The translations under genes were made by a program, and so were the position numbers. Positions 56,165-64,000 of a DNA stretch of 64,000 nucleotides are shown piece after piece; the first letter of the stretch is position 1; the number at the start of each line of letters is the position of its first letter. Source of the stretch: Bacillus safensis FO-36b. Lineage in GTDB: Bacteria > Bacillota > Bacilli > Bacillales > Bacillaceae. Where the stretch lies: assembly GCF_000691165.1 (NCBI RefSeq), contig NZ_ASJD01000007.1, positions 62,001-126,000 on the forward strand, in the 5' to 3' direction. The notes under the pieces are model-generated. The model was not told the origin of the DNA and ran no database searches. It was given only the letters and a program-made list of their open reading frames with translations.

Positions 56165-56193
56165 AAGTGAAATTAGATTCCACTGAATGGAAT
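56165..56193. promoter_or_regulatory. Right arm of the operator pair and adjacent palindrome
   Basis: AAGTGAAATTA (56165-56175) pairs with 56081-56091. Just after it lies ATTCCA-CTGAA-TGGAAT (56177-56193), a perfect inverted repeat in the transcribed leader. No regulator gene is next to the cluster within the window. Confidence 0.5.
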
Positions 56194-56242
56194 AAAGGGG
56201 TGATTCACCTCCAAATAAGAAGCTAAAGGAATGATTCACACA

Positions 56243-57088
56243 ATGAAAAATCGAAGTGCACTGGAAATTTACAAAGAGGGAGGCGCATGGTGGGAGACTG
56301 AGATTAGTCATATTCAAAAAAATTCAATTGAACTACGAGGGTATCCGATTGAAGAACTGATTGGTGAATTGTCGTATCCACAAATGCTCTATTTACTGCT
56401 TGTTGGTGAATTATTGGATGATTCAAAAGCAGCTCTTTTTGAAAGTGTTCTTGTCGCAGGTGCGGACCATGGACCAAGAGCGCCATCTATTGCAGCAGCT
56501 AGAATGGCGGTGACTTGCGGCATTTCGTTTAATTCCTCTGTTGCAACAGGGGTGAATCTATTAGGTGACATTCATGGCGGAGCCGGAGAGAAGGCCATGC
56601 GTATGTTATACGAGGCCAAAGCGGTCTACGATGATCAAAAGGATATACAGGCTGCGGCAAAGCAAGTGTGTCAAACATGGTTAAATCGCAAGGAAAAAAT
56701 CCCGGGAATCGGCCATCAGCTTCATGATGATGATCCGAGGGTGAGACGTCTATATGAGCTGAGTCACACATATGTCCAGCAAGGTCTTATCAGCGGCACA
56801 TATTTACGGTTGGCCGAAGCGATTAGACATGAGCTTGAACAACTGAAAGGGAAGAAAATCACGATGAATATAGATGGTGTATCTGCTGCCATCCAATGTG
56901 AATTAAACATTCCAGCAGAAGCAGCAAAAGGCATTTTTTCCTTATCCAGAGGAATGGGCATCGTGGCGCATGCATATGAGGAGCTCACAAAGGGAGCCCT
57001 CGTGAAAGGACCTTGTCCGAATGAAGAAAGATTGGTTCGTTATGCAGGACATGGAACGCGGCACTTGAAGGAGGGAGAAAAAATTTGA
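56243..57088 (+). CDS. Citryl-CoA lyase-like (short citrate synthase-fold) protein
   Basis: This protein is about 281 residues, far shorter than citrate synthase (usually 370-430), so it lacks much of the N-terminal domain. The active-site set of the fold is kept: His in ADHGPRAPS (about 76), His in LGDIHGGAGEKAM (about 111), His in GIGHQLHDDDPR (about 158) and Asp in TMNIDG (about 211). Proteins of this size are known as citryl-CoA lyases or CoA-ester lyases. The ATG at 56243 (12 nt after AAGGA) is chosen; an ATG at 56231 abuts the ribosome site. It is first in the cluster and overlaps the next gene by 4 nt. Confidence 0.75.
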   Translation: MKNRSALEIYKEGGAWWETEISHIQKNSIELRGYPIEELIGELSYPQMLYLLLVGELLDDSKAALFESVLVAGADHGPRAPSIAAARMAVTCGISFNSSVATGVNLLGDIHGGAGEKAMRMLYEAKAVYDDQKDIQAAAKQVCQTWLNRKEKIPGIGHQLHDDDPRVRRLYELSHTYVQQGLISGTYLRLAEAIRHELEQLKGKKITMNIDGVSAAIQCELNIPAEAAKGIFSLSRGMGIVAHAYEELTKGALVKGPCPNEERLVRYAGHGTRHLKEGEKI

Positions 57089-58518
57089 GTGGTTTAAAAG
57101 CGTTGTCATATATAAACGGCGAGTGGCTGGATACAAGTCGTGTCAAAACAGATATCATCAATCCTTACTCAGGAGAAAGGATCGGAACATCCTATCTCGC
57201 CTCATCAGAAGACATAGAACAGGCACTTTCTAGTGCGCAGCAGGCTAAAAAACAAATAGCGGAAATATCGGCAATCGAACGCTCAAAGCTTCTAACAAAA
57301 GCAGCCACCTTGCTTGAAGAACAAAAAGACCATTTTGCAAAACTGATTTCGCTAGAATTAGGCAAACCGCTTAAAAATACAAGAGATGAAGTCTCGCGAT
57401 CAATCGAGACGCTGGCGCAATCGGCGGAAGAAGCGAATCGATTAATAGGTGAGACCATTCCTGGCAATGTATCATCACGCGGACAGGGAGCAATGGCCAT
57501 GACATTTAAAGTGCCAGTCGGAGTTGTGCTGGCGATTACCCCTTTTAATGCACCGCTCAACTTAATTTGCCACAAAGTCGGTCCGGCCTTTGCGGGAGGG
57601 AATGTCATCATTTTGAAGCCCGCACCGCAAACATCAGCTGTTGCCACAGCGTTTGCCAAACTCCTTCTCGAAGCAGGATTTCCTGAGGCTGGTTTGCAGC
57701 TTGTGATTGGCGGGGTCGAGGCCGGGAAACAGTTAGTCACTGATGAAAGAACGAATCTCATCTCTTTTACCGGCGGGGCTGCCGGAGGCGAACACATTAC
57801 AACCTCTGCGGGATTGAAAAAGGTCCTGCTCGAACTCGGAGGGAATGGCGCGACGATTGTTCATCACGATGCAGATATTGAACAAGCCGCATCCATGTGT
57901 GCCAAAACAGGCTTTAGTAATTCCGGTCAAAGCTGTATTTCTGTTCAAAGAATTTATGTCCATCAGGAAATGATGCCGTCGTTTACTGAGGTATTAAAAC
58001 AAAAAGTAGAGCAGCTTGTCGTTGGAGATCCGCTGTCCAGCGAGAGTGATATCGGCTGTATGGTCGATGTACAGGCCGCGCAGCGTGTTGAGGCATGGAT
58101 ACAAGAGGCAGAGAGCATGGGTGCCCACCTTTTATGCGGGGGGAAAAGAAATGGAGCGAGCATCACACCGGCTATTTTGCTAAACCCTCCGAAACAGGCC
58201 AAGGTCGTCTGTGAGGAAGTGTTCGGCCCAGTTGTCAGCATTCTCCCTTATGAGGAGCTGGAGGAGGCAATTAAAGAAGCAAATGATAGCCGATATGGTT
58301 TGCAGGCAGGGATCTTTACGAATCAGCTGGATGTGGCATTACACGCAGCAAAAGAGCTTGAAACTGGCGGGGTTGTCATCAATGGGACATCGAATTTTAG
58401 ACTGGATCATTGGCCTTATGGCGGGATTAAGCGAAGTGGCCTTGGAAGAGAAGGTCCGCGTTTCGCCATTGAGGAGATGACCGAAACCAAAATGGTCGTG
58501 CTTCCACAGGGTCTGTGA
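57085..58518 (+). CDS. Aldehyde dehydrogenase, NAD(P)-dependent
   Basis: This 477-residue aldehyde dehydrogenase has the cofactor loop SFTGGAAGG (about 231-239), Glu in LELGGNG and catalytic Cys in NSGQSCISVQRIYV (about 279). EEVFGPVVSI and NFRLDHWPYGGIKRSGLGREGP are also present. It falls in the GapN/lactaldehyde/succinate-semialdehyde-like group by these motifs. Start is TTG with GGAGG 9 nt upstream, overlapping the previous stop (TTGA). In this cluster it probably oxidises an aldehyde made by the ThDP enzyme or by the lyase. Confidence 0.88.
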   Translation: MSGLKALSYINGEWLDTSRVKTDIINPYSGERIGTSYLASSEDIEQALSSAQQAKKQIAEISAIERSKLLTKAATLLEEQKDHFAKLISLELGKPLKNTRDEVSRSIETLAQSAEEANRLIGETIPGNVSSRGQGAMAMTFKVPVGVVLAITPFNAPLNLICHKVGPAFAGGNVIILKPAPQTSAVATAFAKLLLEAGFPEAGLQLVIGGVEAGKQLVTDERTNLISFTGGAAGGEHITTSAGLKKVLLELGGNGATIVHHDADIEQAASMCAKTGFSNSGQSCISVQRIYVHQEMMPSFTEVLKQKVEQLVVGDPLSSESDIGCMVDVQAAQRVEAWIQEAESMGAHLLCGGKRNGASITPAILLNPPKQAKVVCEEVFGPVVSILPYEELEEAIKEANDSRYGLQAGIFTNQLDVALHAAKELETGGVVINGTSNFRLDHWPYGGIKRSGLGREGPRFAIEEMTETKMVVLPQGL

Positions 58519-58533
58519 AAGGGGCGTTTGGAT

Positions 58534-59301
58534 GTGAATGCATTTCAGCAAAAGGTAAAAAGTGTGCAGGCAGGCGGTCAGCCAATGATTTGTACGCCGC
58601 TCATCGGACAAACAAAGGAAGAATTATTTCATGAGGTCGAGGTGTTAACTGAGAAAAATCCTGATGTGATAGAGTGGCGGGCGGATTTTTTTCATCACCT
58701 TCATGACAAGGAACAAGTGATAGAAACCCTTAAGGGAATGGTAGAAAAGGCAAAGGGTATCCCATTTTTATTCACGATTCGCTCTGAAAAGGAGGGCGGC
58801 GAAAGTATATCACTCTCAGAATCTGAGAAGGTTTCTCTGCTTGCCGAGCTTTGTTCCACTCAGCTTGTGGACGCCGTTGATTATGAATTGATGCATGATG
58901 TGACACATATACAGCAAGTCAGTCAGGCGGCTAAAAGAAATGGGATCACCTTGATTGTGTCGTATCACGATTTCCAGCGTACCCCTGAGGTAGATCGTCT
59001 CGTGCAGCTATTCGTCAATGCAGAATCAGTCGGCGCCGACATTGCAAAGATCGCAGTGATGCCGTATTCCTATGACGATGCATTAACACTGCTCTCGGCG
59101 ACCAGCCATGCGAAAAAGCAGCTGTCAATTCCCGTTATTTCAATGGCAATGGGGGAATACGGGGCTTTTACAAGAATGATTGGCGGACTTTTTGGATCTG
59201 TCATGACCTTTGCTGTAGGGAAAGAAAGCTCAGCTCCCGGGCAAGTGGCGATACAGGATTTGAACAATGTTCTATCTATTGTGTTTTCAAAGAATAAGTG
59301 A
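58534..59301 (+). CDS. aroD: 3-Dehydroquinate dehydratase, type I
   Basis: This enzyme of about 255 residues has the type I dehydroquinase (Schiff-base) fold. It has Glu in VIEWRADFF (E47), the general acid/base H145 in VSYHDFQRTP and the Schiff-base lysine K172 in GADIAKIAVMP. GEYGAFTRM and FAVGKESSAPGQ close the active site. The spacing matches H143/K170 of E. coli AroD. GTG at 58534 with GGGG 9 nt upstream is chosen, though TTG at 58528 is possible. The odd point is its place inside a catabolic cluster, where it may serve quinate/shikimate use or act on another cyclic acid. Confidence 0.88.
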   Translation: MNAFQQKVKSVQAGGQPMICTPLIGQTKEELFHEVEVLTEKNPDVIEWRADFFHHLHDKEQVIETLKGMVEKAKGIPFLFTIRSEKEGGESISLSESEKVSLLAELCSTQLVDAVDYELMHDVTHIQQVSQAAKRNGITLIVSYHDFQRTPEVDRLVQLFVNAESVGADIAKIAVMPYSYDDALTLLSATSHAKKQLSIPVISMAMGEYGAFTRMIGGLFGSVMTFAVGKESSAPGQVAIQDLNNVLSIVFSKNK

Positions 59302-59339
59302 GTAGCAGATTCATAGCTGCACCGTGAGAGGAGAGAAAC

Positions 59340-61100
59340 ATGAAGAAGAATATTTCTACACAGGTTATTCAGTACTTAGAAAATCGGGGAGTCGAGCATA
59401 TTTTCGGTCTCTGCGGTCATACGAATATTGCTTTTTTATCAGCGCTTGAAAAAAGCTCGATTCAATTTGTCAATGTCAGGCATGAACAGATAGCGGCACA
59501 TGCAGCTGATGGTTATGCGCGGGCAAAGAAACAGACGGCTGTTGTTCTCAGTCATCTAGGACCCGGACTCACCAATGCGGCAACAGGGGTAGCGAATGCA
59601 GCACTTGATTCCATTCCAATGGTTGTCATTGCAGGAGATGTCCCAAGTCATTATTACGGAAAGCACCCACATCAAGAGATCAATCTTCATTCCGATGCCT
59701 CTCAATACGAAATTTACCGGCCGTTTGTGAAAAGAGCATGGCGAGTCGATATTCCAGAATTATTTCCAGAGATTTTATCAAAAGCATTTCAGTTAGCTGA
59801 AAGCGGCCGTCCTGGCCCGGTGCTTATTTCTGTTCCAATGGATGTGTTCTCAAAGGACCTAGATGTGTCCTTGTTTGAACAAATCAACCATCATACACAC
59901 ACCATTGAAAAACCTTCTATTGATGATCAAACGGCCAATCGGATATTGGATCGATTGCTGCAGGCAGAAAGACCGCTCTTATATGTAGGGGGAGGCATTA
60001 TTTTAGCTGATGCAGCTGAAGAATTAAAGGCATTTTCTGATCATCTGAGTATCCCTGTCGCCCATTCTTTGATGGGGAAAGGAGCCATGCCGGATGATCA
60101 TCCAATGACTCTTGGAATGACAGGGTTTTGGGGGACAAAATTTATCAATGATCAGTGCAAAGAAGCAGATTATATATTGGCTTTAGGCACCCGTTTTGCT
60201 GAAGCTGATGCGAGCTCGTGGGAATCAGATTATACATTCCGTTTCCCATCAACCAAGCTCATTCATATTGACATTGACCCGAATGAAATTGGACGTAACT
60301 ATCCTGTTGAAATTGGAGCAGTAGCCGATCTTAAGCAAGCCTTGACTGTACTCAATCGAGTGGCGAGAGAGAGACTGCCAAAAGGGCTGGATCGTCCTGA
60401 ATTGAAAAAGGAAATTGCGTTATATCGTAAGGATTTTCAGGCTAGCAATCTGACGAATGTTCAAGATGAATCCTTCCCAATGAAGCCGCAGCGTATTTTG
60501 CAGGAAGTACGGGAAGTATTGCCGCCAGATGCCTTTATTACAACGGATGTTGGCTGGAACAAAAATGGGGTCGGACAGCAATTTCCTGTGCTCACGCCAG
60601 GTACCATTTTAACGCCAGGCGGCTTTGCAACGATGGGATTTGGAGCACCTGCCGCACTTGGGGCAAAGATTGCCCAGCCTGACCGTGTTGTTGTGTCACT
60701 CGTTGGAGACGGCGGCTTCGGTCAAAATCCATCCGTTCTTGCAACAGCAGTTGAAGAGAACATTCCTGTTGTGTGGATTGTGATGAATAACAGTGCATTT
60801 GGAACAATAGCCGGTTTGCAAATGGCGCACTATGAAACGACGTACGGCACTGTTTTCAGAAAAGGTGGAGAAAGCTATTCACCGGATTTTGCTGCCGTTG
60901 CGAGAGGTTATGGGATGAAGGGGATTAAAATCACCTCTGCTTCTGAATTCAAAGAAGCTTTAGCTGAAGCCATTGCTTCTCAGGAGCCTTGCGTTATTGA
61001 TGTAGCGATGAAAAATGATCCTGTTCCTACGGATGGACATTGGAATATTAATGACATTTATTCACCAAATTCAAAGCGCTCACATGTCAGCGTGAATTAA
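59340..61100 (+). CDS. Thiamine diphosphate-dependent enzyme, acetolactate synthase-like
   Basis: This 586-residue three-domain ThDP enzyme has a PYR domain with catalytic Glu in VRHEQIAAHAADGYAR (E49), a central domain, and a PP domain. The PP domain has the Mg2+/ThDP motif GDGGFGQNPSVL ... VMNNSAFG. Residues where acetolactate synthases carry the FAD/regulatory features are not clear, and no small subunit gene is nearby. It is therefore probably not the biosynthetic enzyme. Related catabolic enzymes include oxalyl-CoA decarboxylase, glyoxylate carboligase and sulfoacetaldehyde acetyltransferase. GAGAGGAGAGAAAC precedes the ATG. Confidence 0.82.
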   Translation: MKKNISTQVIQYLENRGVEHIFGLCGHTNIAFLSALEKSSIQFVNVRHEQIAAHAADGYARAKKQTAVVLSHLGPGLTNAATGVANAALDSIPMVVIAGDVPSHYYGKHPHQEINLHSDASQYEIYRPFVKRAWRVDIPELFPEILSKAFQLAESGRPGPVLISVPMDVFSKDLDVSLFEQINHHTHTIEKPSIDDQTANRILDRLLQAERPLLYVGGGIILADAAEELKAFSDHLSIPVAHSLMGKGAMPDDHPMTLGMTGFWGTKFINDQCKEADYILALGTRFAEADASSWESDYTFRFPSTKLIHIDIDPNEIGRNYPVEIGAVADLKQALTVLNRVARERLPKGLDRPELKKEIALYRKDFQASNLTNVQDESFPMKPQRILQEVREVLPPDAFITTDVGWNKNGVGQQFPVLTPGTILTPGGFATMGFGAPAALGAKIAQPDRVVVSLVGDGGFGQNPSVLATAVEENIPVVWIVMNNSAFGTIAGLQMAHYETTYGTVFRKGGESYSPDFAAVARGYGMKGIKITSASEFKEALAEAIASQEPCVIDVAMKNDPVPTDGHWNINDIYSPNSKRSHVSVN

Positions 61101-61123
61101 ACAGAACGAGGGAGGAATTAACA

Positions 61124-61504
61124 ATGAAAATTAAAGTATTGAATCCGTTTCAAGATGGGAACCCATTATGGTTAGGCTTAGATCGTCCAGAGGAGCAAAT
61201 GATTCGAAAGGTATTTCAAACCATTACACCAGATACTGTTGGATCAGAGCATATGATGGCGGGTCTCACCATTTTTGAACCAGGGGAAGCAAGTTCAGTG
61301 CACAATCACCCGGGTTCAGAGGAATTTGATTTTGTGATTAAAGGATCTGGCGAAGTCATTTGTGATGGAGAAAGGCAGTCCTTTAAACAAAATGATTTCA
61401 TGTTCATTCCAGACGGTGTCCCGCACCAGCATGTCAATACAGGAGATGAACCTTTATGGCTCATTTGGCTCTACACACCGCAAGGGCAGCTTCCAAAGGA
61501 TTAA
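61124..61504 (+). CDS. Small cupin-domain protein
   Basis: This 126-residue single-domain cupin has first metal motif HNHPGSEEFDFVIKG and second motif PDGVPHQHVN, which give three His and one Glu to hold a metal. The ATG follows GGGAGGAATTAACA. It lies 23 nt after the ThDP gene. It could be an isomerase, decarboxylase or dioxygenase-like auxiliary enzyme in the same pathway; sequence does not tell. Confidence 0.8.
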   Translation: MKIKVLNPFQDGNPLWLGLDRPEEQMIRKVFQTITPDTVGSEHMMAGLTIFEPGEASSVHNHPGSEEFDFVIKGSGEVICDGERQSFKQNDFMFIPDGVPHQHVNTGDEPLWLIWLYTPQGQLPKD

Positions 61505-61561
61505 AAACCTGCACCGGTAAGTCCTCCTTTTGGATCATCAGGGCTTTCCGGGTCAATCAGA

Positions 61562-61607
61562 AAGATGAAAAGGGCTAAAATTAGGAATGATTTTAGCCCT
61601 TCATCAC
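61562..61607 (+). other. Hairpin related to the right end of the dispersed repeat
   Basis: GATGAAAAGGGCTAAAAT faces ATTTTAGCCCTTCATC around an 8-nt loop. There is no T-run after it. It is much like the GACAAAGGGCTAAAAT hairpin of the repeat copies at 1193 and 51389, and likewise follows a gene. Confidence 0.6.
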
Positions 61608-61629
61608 TTGAATGAAAGGGAGTCAAGCA

Positions 61630-62832
61630 ATGAATATGAATACACCGCTCGAAGGAATAAAAATATTAGACGTCTCTACGATGATTGCTGCACCCTATGG
61701 CGCGGTGCTTCTAGGGGATTTTGGTGCAGAGGTCATCAAAGTCGAAATTCCTGGCAAAGGCGATACGCTGCGGCATGTCGGCCCTTTTGCAGATGGAGAA
61801 CCACTTAGATGGTCAGGTCTCTCGCGGAATAAGAAATCCCTTACACTGGATCTGCACAAAGACGAAGCAAAGGACATTTTTAAAAAACTTGCTGGTCAGG
61901 TCGATGTGCTGATTGAAAATTTCCGCCCTGGAACACTGGAAAAATGGGGCGTTGGGTACGATGTGTTAAAAGAAATCAACCCTCGTTTAATTATGATTCG
62001 TGTATCGGGTTATGGTCAAACGGGCCCGTTTAAGGACAAAGCCGGATTTGGAACACCAGCGACGGCGTTTAGCGGCTTTACATATATTCAAGGGTTTCCA
62101 GACCGGCATCCAGTCAGCCCTTCCTTTTCTCTCACTGATTATATTGCTGGCATCTATGTGGCGTTTGCTACTGTGACAGCGATGTATTACAGGGATACAC
62201 ATCCAGAAGGAACTGGGCAAATGGTGGATTTGGCCCTCTATGAATCTGTGTTTCGTATGTTAGAGTTTTTGGTTGCAGAATATGACAAGCTTGGGAAGGT
62301 GCGTGAGCGTTCACCGGGGCTGAGCGGACATTCAAGCCCTGCCGGTACCTATGAGACAAAGGATGGTCATTATTTGGTTCTTGTGACGAGTACAGATTCG
62401 ACCTTCAATCGATTGGCAGAGGCGATGAATCGATTAGATTTACTAGAGAATGAAAAATTCGCGGTCAATGCATCCAGGCTGAAGCATAACAAAGAAATGG
62501 ATGCGATCGTTTCGCAATGGATCGCGTCGAAAACAAGGGATGACGTATTAGAAATTTTAGATACACATGGCGTACCTGTGAGCCCAATCTTAAGTATTCG
62601 AGATATTTTTGAGCATCCACAATTTAAAGCACGAGAGAATATCGTCGAGGTGCATCACCCTCGTCTTGGAAAAGTGAAGGTGCCTGGGATCATTCCGAAG
62701 TTTGAAAAAACACCTGGAAGTATCCGTCACATTGCACCTGATTTAGGCGAACATAATTATGAGATTTTAACAAATATGCTTGGCTTAACAGAAGAAGAGT
62801 GTAAGCAGTTAGAAGAAAAAGGGGTAATTTAA
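61630..62832 (+). CDS. CaiB/BaiF-family CoA-transferase (class III)
   Basis: This 400-residue class III CoA-transferase begins LEGIKILDVSTMIAAPYGAVLLGDFGAEVIK, the usual family start. It also has IENFRPGTLEKWG and the catalytic Asp in MVDLALYES (about residue 200). PVSPI and a family C-terminus follow. These enzymes move CoA between carboxylic acids. The ATG after AAAGGGAGTCAAGCA is chosen over an in-frame start at 61612. With a CoA-ester lyase in the same cluster, it likely activates the imported acid as a CoA thioester. Confidence 0.88.
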   Translation: MNMNTPLEGIKILDVSTMIAAPYGAVLLGDFGAEVIKVEIPGKGDTLRHVGPFADGEPLRWSGLSRNKKSLTLDLHKDEAKDIFKKLAGQVDVLIENFRPGTLEKWGVGYDVLKEINPRLIMIRVSGYGQTGPFKDKAGFGTPATAFSGFTYIQGFPDRHPVSPSFSLTDYIAGIYVAFATVTAMYYRDTHPEGTGQMVDLALYESVFRMLEFLVAEYDKLGKVRERSPGLSGHSSPAGTYETKDGHYLVLVTSTDSTFNRLAEAMNRLDLLENEKFAVNASRLKHNKEMDAIVSQWIASKTRDDVLEILDTHGVPVSPILSIRDIFEHPQFKARENIVEVHHPRLGKVKVPGIIPKFEKTPGSIRHIAPDLGEHNYEILTNMLGLTEEECKQLEEKGVI

Positions 62833-62877
62833 TACGCTCAACCGAACCGCACGCTGCGGAAACAAAGGAGGATGGTT

Positions 62878-64000
62878 ATGAAAGTGCATTCAGAACTGAA
62901 GGGGAATGAATTGCAGCCCGCATATGTGAAACCAACGAAAGCCCGTTTTGGCATATTGATTCTGTTGTTTTTTATTACCGCTATTAATTATATTGATCGA
63001 GCCAGTGTATCCATTGTTGCTCCTGCGATTCAATCTTCATTGCAATTAAATCCTGCCTTATTAGGCTTGATTTTTTCGGCATTTAGCTGGACATATACAG
63101 CGATGCAAATACCAGGCGGTTTTATTCTCGATAAATTTGGCTCAAAGGTAACGTATGGGATATCACTCGTTACTTGGTCTATTTTCACAGGCTTACAGGC
63201 GTTTGCGAACAGCTTTGCCTTTTTATTCGGCTGCCGTTTGTTTATTGGGATTACAGAATCTCCCGCTTTTCCTGCAAATAACCGTATTGTCACCACATGG
63301 TTTCCAAGGCGGGAACGGGCTTTTGCAACAGGTGTTTATACTGCTGGAGAGTATGTGGGTCTTGCCTTTGCGACACCTCTTCTATTTTGGATCATGACGA
63401 CTTTCGATTGGAGAACCGTCTTTATTACGGCAGGTGCGCTCGGTATCATATTTGCTTTCTTTTGGTACAAGTATTATCACGAACCGAAAGAGCATCCGAA
63501 GATAAATGAAGATGAGTTAGAATTAATCCGGCAAGGCGATGGGCTGACAGTCGCATCACAGGAGAAGCTGAAATGGGCGGACTTTGCCGCCCTTCTAAAA
63601 TATCGTAAATTGATCGGGCTTTATATTGGGCAATTCTCTGTTGCGTCTACCCTTTTTTTCTTTTTAACGTGGTTTCCGACCTATTTGGCAGAGGCGAAAA
63701 ATATGGCGTTTCTCAAGGTAGGTTTTGCTGCTTCTCTTCCTTATATTGCTGCATTCTTTGGGGTCTTGTTTGGAGGTTATGTGTCTGATTGGCTGCTCAA
63801 AAAGGGCGTATCAGTGAATGTAGCCAGAAAGCTGCCAGTAGTGGTGGGCTTGCTGATGACGAGTACCATTGTTTTAGCAAACTTTACAACAAATATCCCG
63901 CTTGTGCTGACCATTTTATCCATCGCTTCATTTGCGCAAGGACTGTCTAATATCTCTTGGACGATGCTGTCTGAGGTGGCACCGCGGGAAATGGTTGGGC
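62878..64000 (+). CDS. MFS transporter, anion:cation symporter type, 3' end cut by window
   Basis: The first 374 residues of a major facilitator transporter are present, with about ten helices visible and the frame open at the window edge. The helix FFITAINYIDRASVSIVAPAI, the cytoplasmic GGFILDKFGSK loop and GCRLFIGITESPAFPANNRIVTTWFP place it in the ACS family. That family has carriers of hexuronates, galactonate, glucarate, phthalate and similar acids. GGAGG is 6 nt before the ATG. It probably imports the acid used by this cluster. Confidence 0.88.
   Translation, partial: MKVHSELKGNELQPAYVKPTKARFGILILLFFITAINYIDRASVSIVAPAIQSSLQLNPALLGLIFSAFSWTYTAMQIPGGFILDKFGSKVTYGISLVTWSIFTGLQAFANSFAFLFGCRLFIGITESPAFPANNRIVTTWFPRRERAFATGVYTAGEYVGLAFATPLLFWIMTTFDWRTVFITAGALGIIFAFFWYKYYHEPKEHPKINEDELELIRQGDGLTVASQEKLKWADFAALLKYRKLIGLYIGQFSVASTLFFFLTWFPTYLAEAKNMAFLKVGFAASLPYIAAFFGVLFGGYVSDWLLKKGVSVNVARKLPVVVGLLMTSTIVLANFTTNIPLVLTILSIASFAQGLSNISWTMLSEVAPREMVG

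Noticed and set aside
56243-57088. Reading this gene as the TCA-cycle citrate synthase
   Set aside because: It is too short by about 90-150 residues and sits in a catabolic operon; a lyase-type role fits better.
57192-57797. 201-codon open frame antisense to the aldehyde dehydrogenase gene
   Set aside because: It mirrors a well-supported gene; long antisense frames are common opposite GC-biased codons.
59340-61100. Reading this gene as ilvB, the biosynthetic acetolactate synthase
   Set aside because: No small-subunit or other ilv/leu gene is nearby; the neighbours are CoA and acid-catabolism genes.

Overview
The window looks like a chromosomal segment of a Bacillus pumilus-group bacterium (B. 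pumilus, B. safensis or B. altitudinis). GC content is moderate, Shine-Dalgarno sites are strong AGGAGG types, and TTG/GTG starts are common. From memory of B. subtilis, the gene order follows its glnT-glsA-glnK-glnL ... natKRAB ... cwlJ ... yceB-yceH ... opuA-amhX-ycgA ... ldh-lctP ... ycgF-ycgI-nadE segment. The core is therefore vertically inherited, with several insertions and losses. I saw no rRNA, tRNA, CRISPR array, transposase or prophage.

Layout. 1-2200: end of an amino acid permease, a VOC protein whose terminator carries a short dispersed repeat, and a YfhM-like epoxide hydrolase. 2239-7406: glutamine use (GlnT transporter and GlsA glutaminase, divergent from the GlnK/GlnL two-component system). 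7598-17316: YccF-like SEC-C protein, a lipoprotein, a NarL-type two-component system with a small membrane protein, an aldo/keto reductase, then NatK/NatR divergent from the NatA/NatB ABC exporter. 17373-19640: AT-rich patch with a frameshifted toxin-like pseudogene, a possible orphan immunity gene, and a second lipoprotein paralog. 20168-23762: CwlJ, an SDR, an acyltransferase and YceB. 24166-34225: a Ter stress locus with three TerD proteins, TerC, a four-gene metabolic insert (CitE-like lyase, PRTase/TRSP, StiP-like, HAD phosphatase), YceG and TelA. 34625-37630: OpuA glycine betaine importer. 37738-42083: hydrolase, an SDR lacking its catalytic Tyr, AmhX and YcgA. 42300-44913: lactate dehydrogenase and permease behind two Rex-like operators. 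44958-50511: NtdR and ntdABC (neotrehalosadiamine/kanosamine), then a GlcP-like transporter. 50604-55912: YcgF, a second copy of the dispersed repeat, a small membrane protein, YcgG, YcgH, YcgI and NadE. 56243-64000: an unusual catabolic cluster (citryl-CoA lyase-like, aldehyde dehydrogenase, type I dehydroquinase, ThDP enzyme, cupin, CoA-transferase, MFS importer cut by the window edge).

Most interesting points: (1) the Ter locus with its nucleotide-like biosynthetic insert, an internal attenuator, an ECF-type promoter and a nearby parS-like site; (2) the uncharacterised acid-catabolism cluster at the right end, whose promoter is bracketed by a perfect 11-bp inverted repeat; (3) a roughly 175-180 bp non-coding element found twice, each time inside a transcription terminator and flanked by a direct duplication of that terminator's own hairpin.
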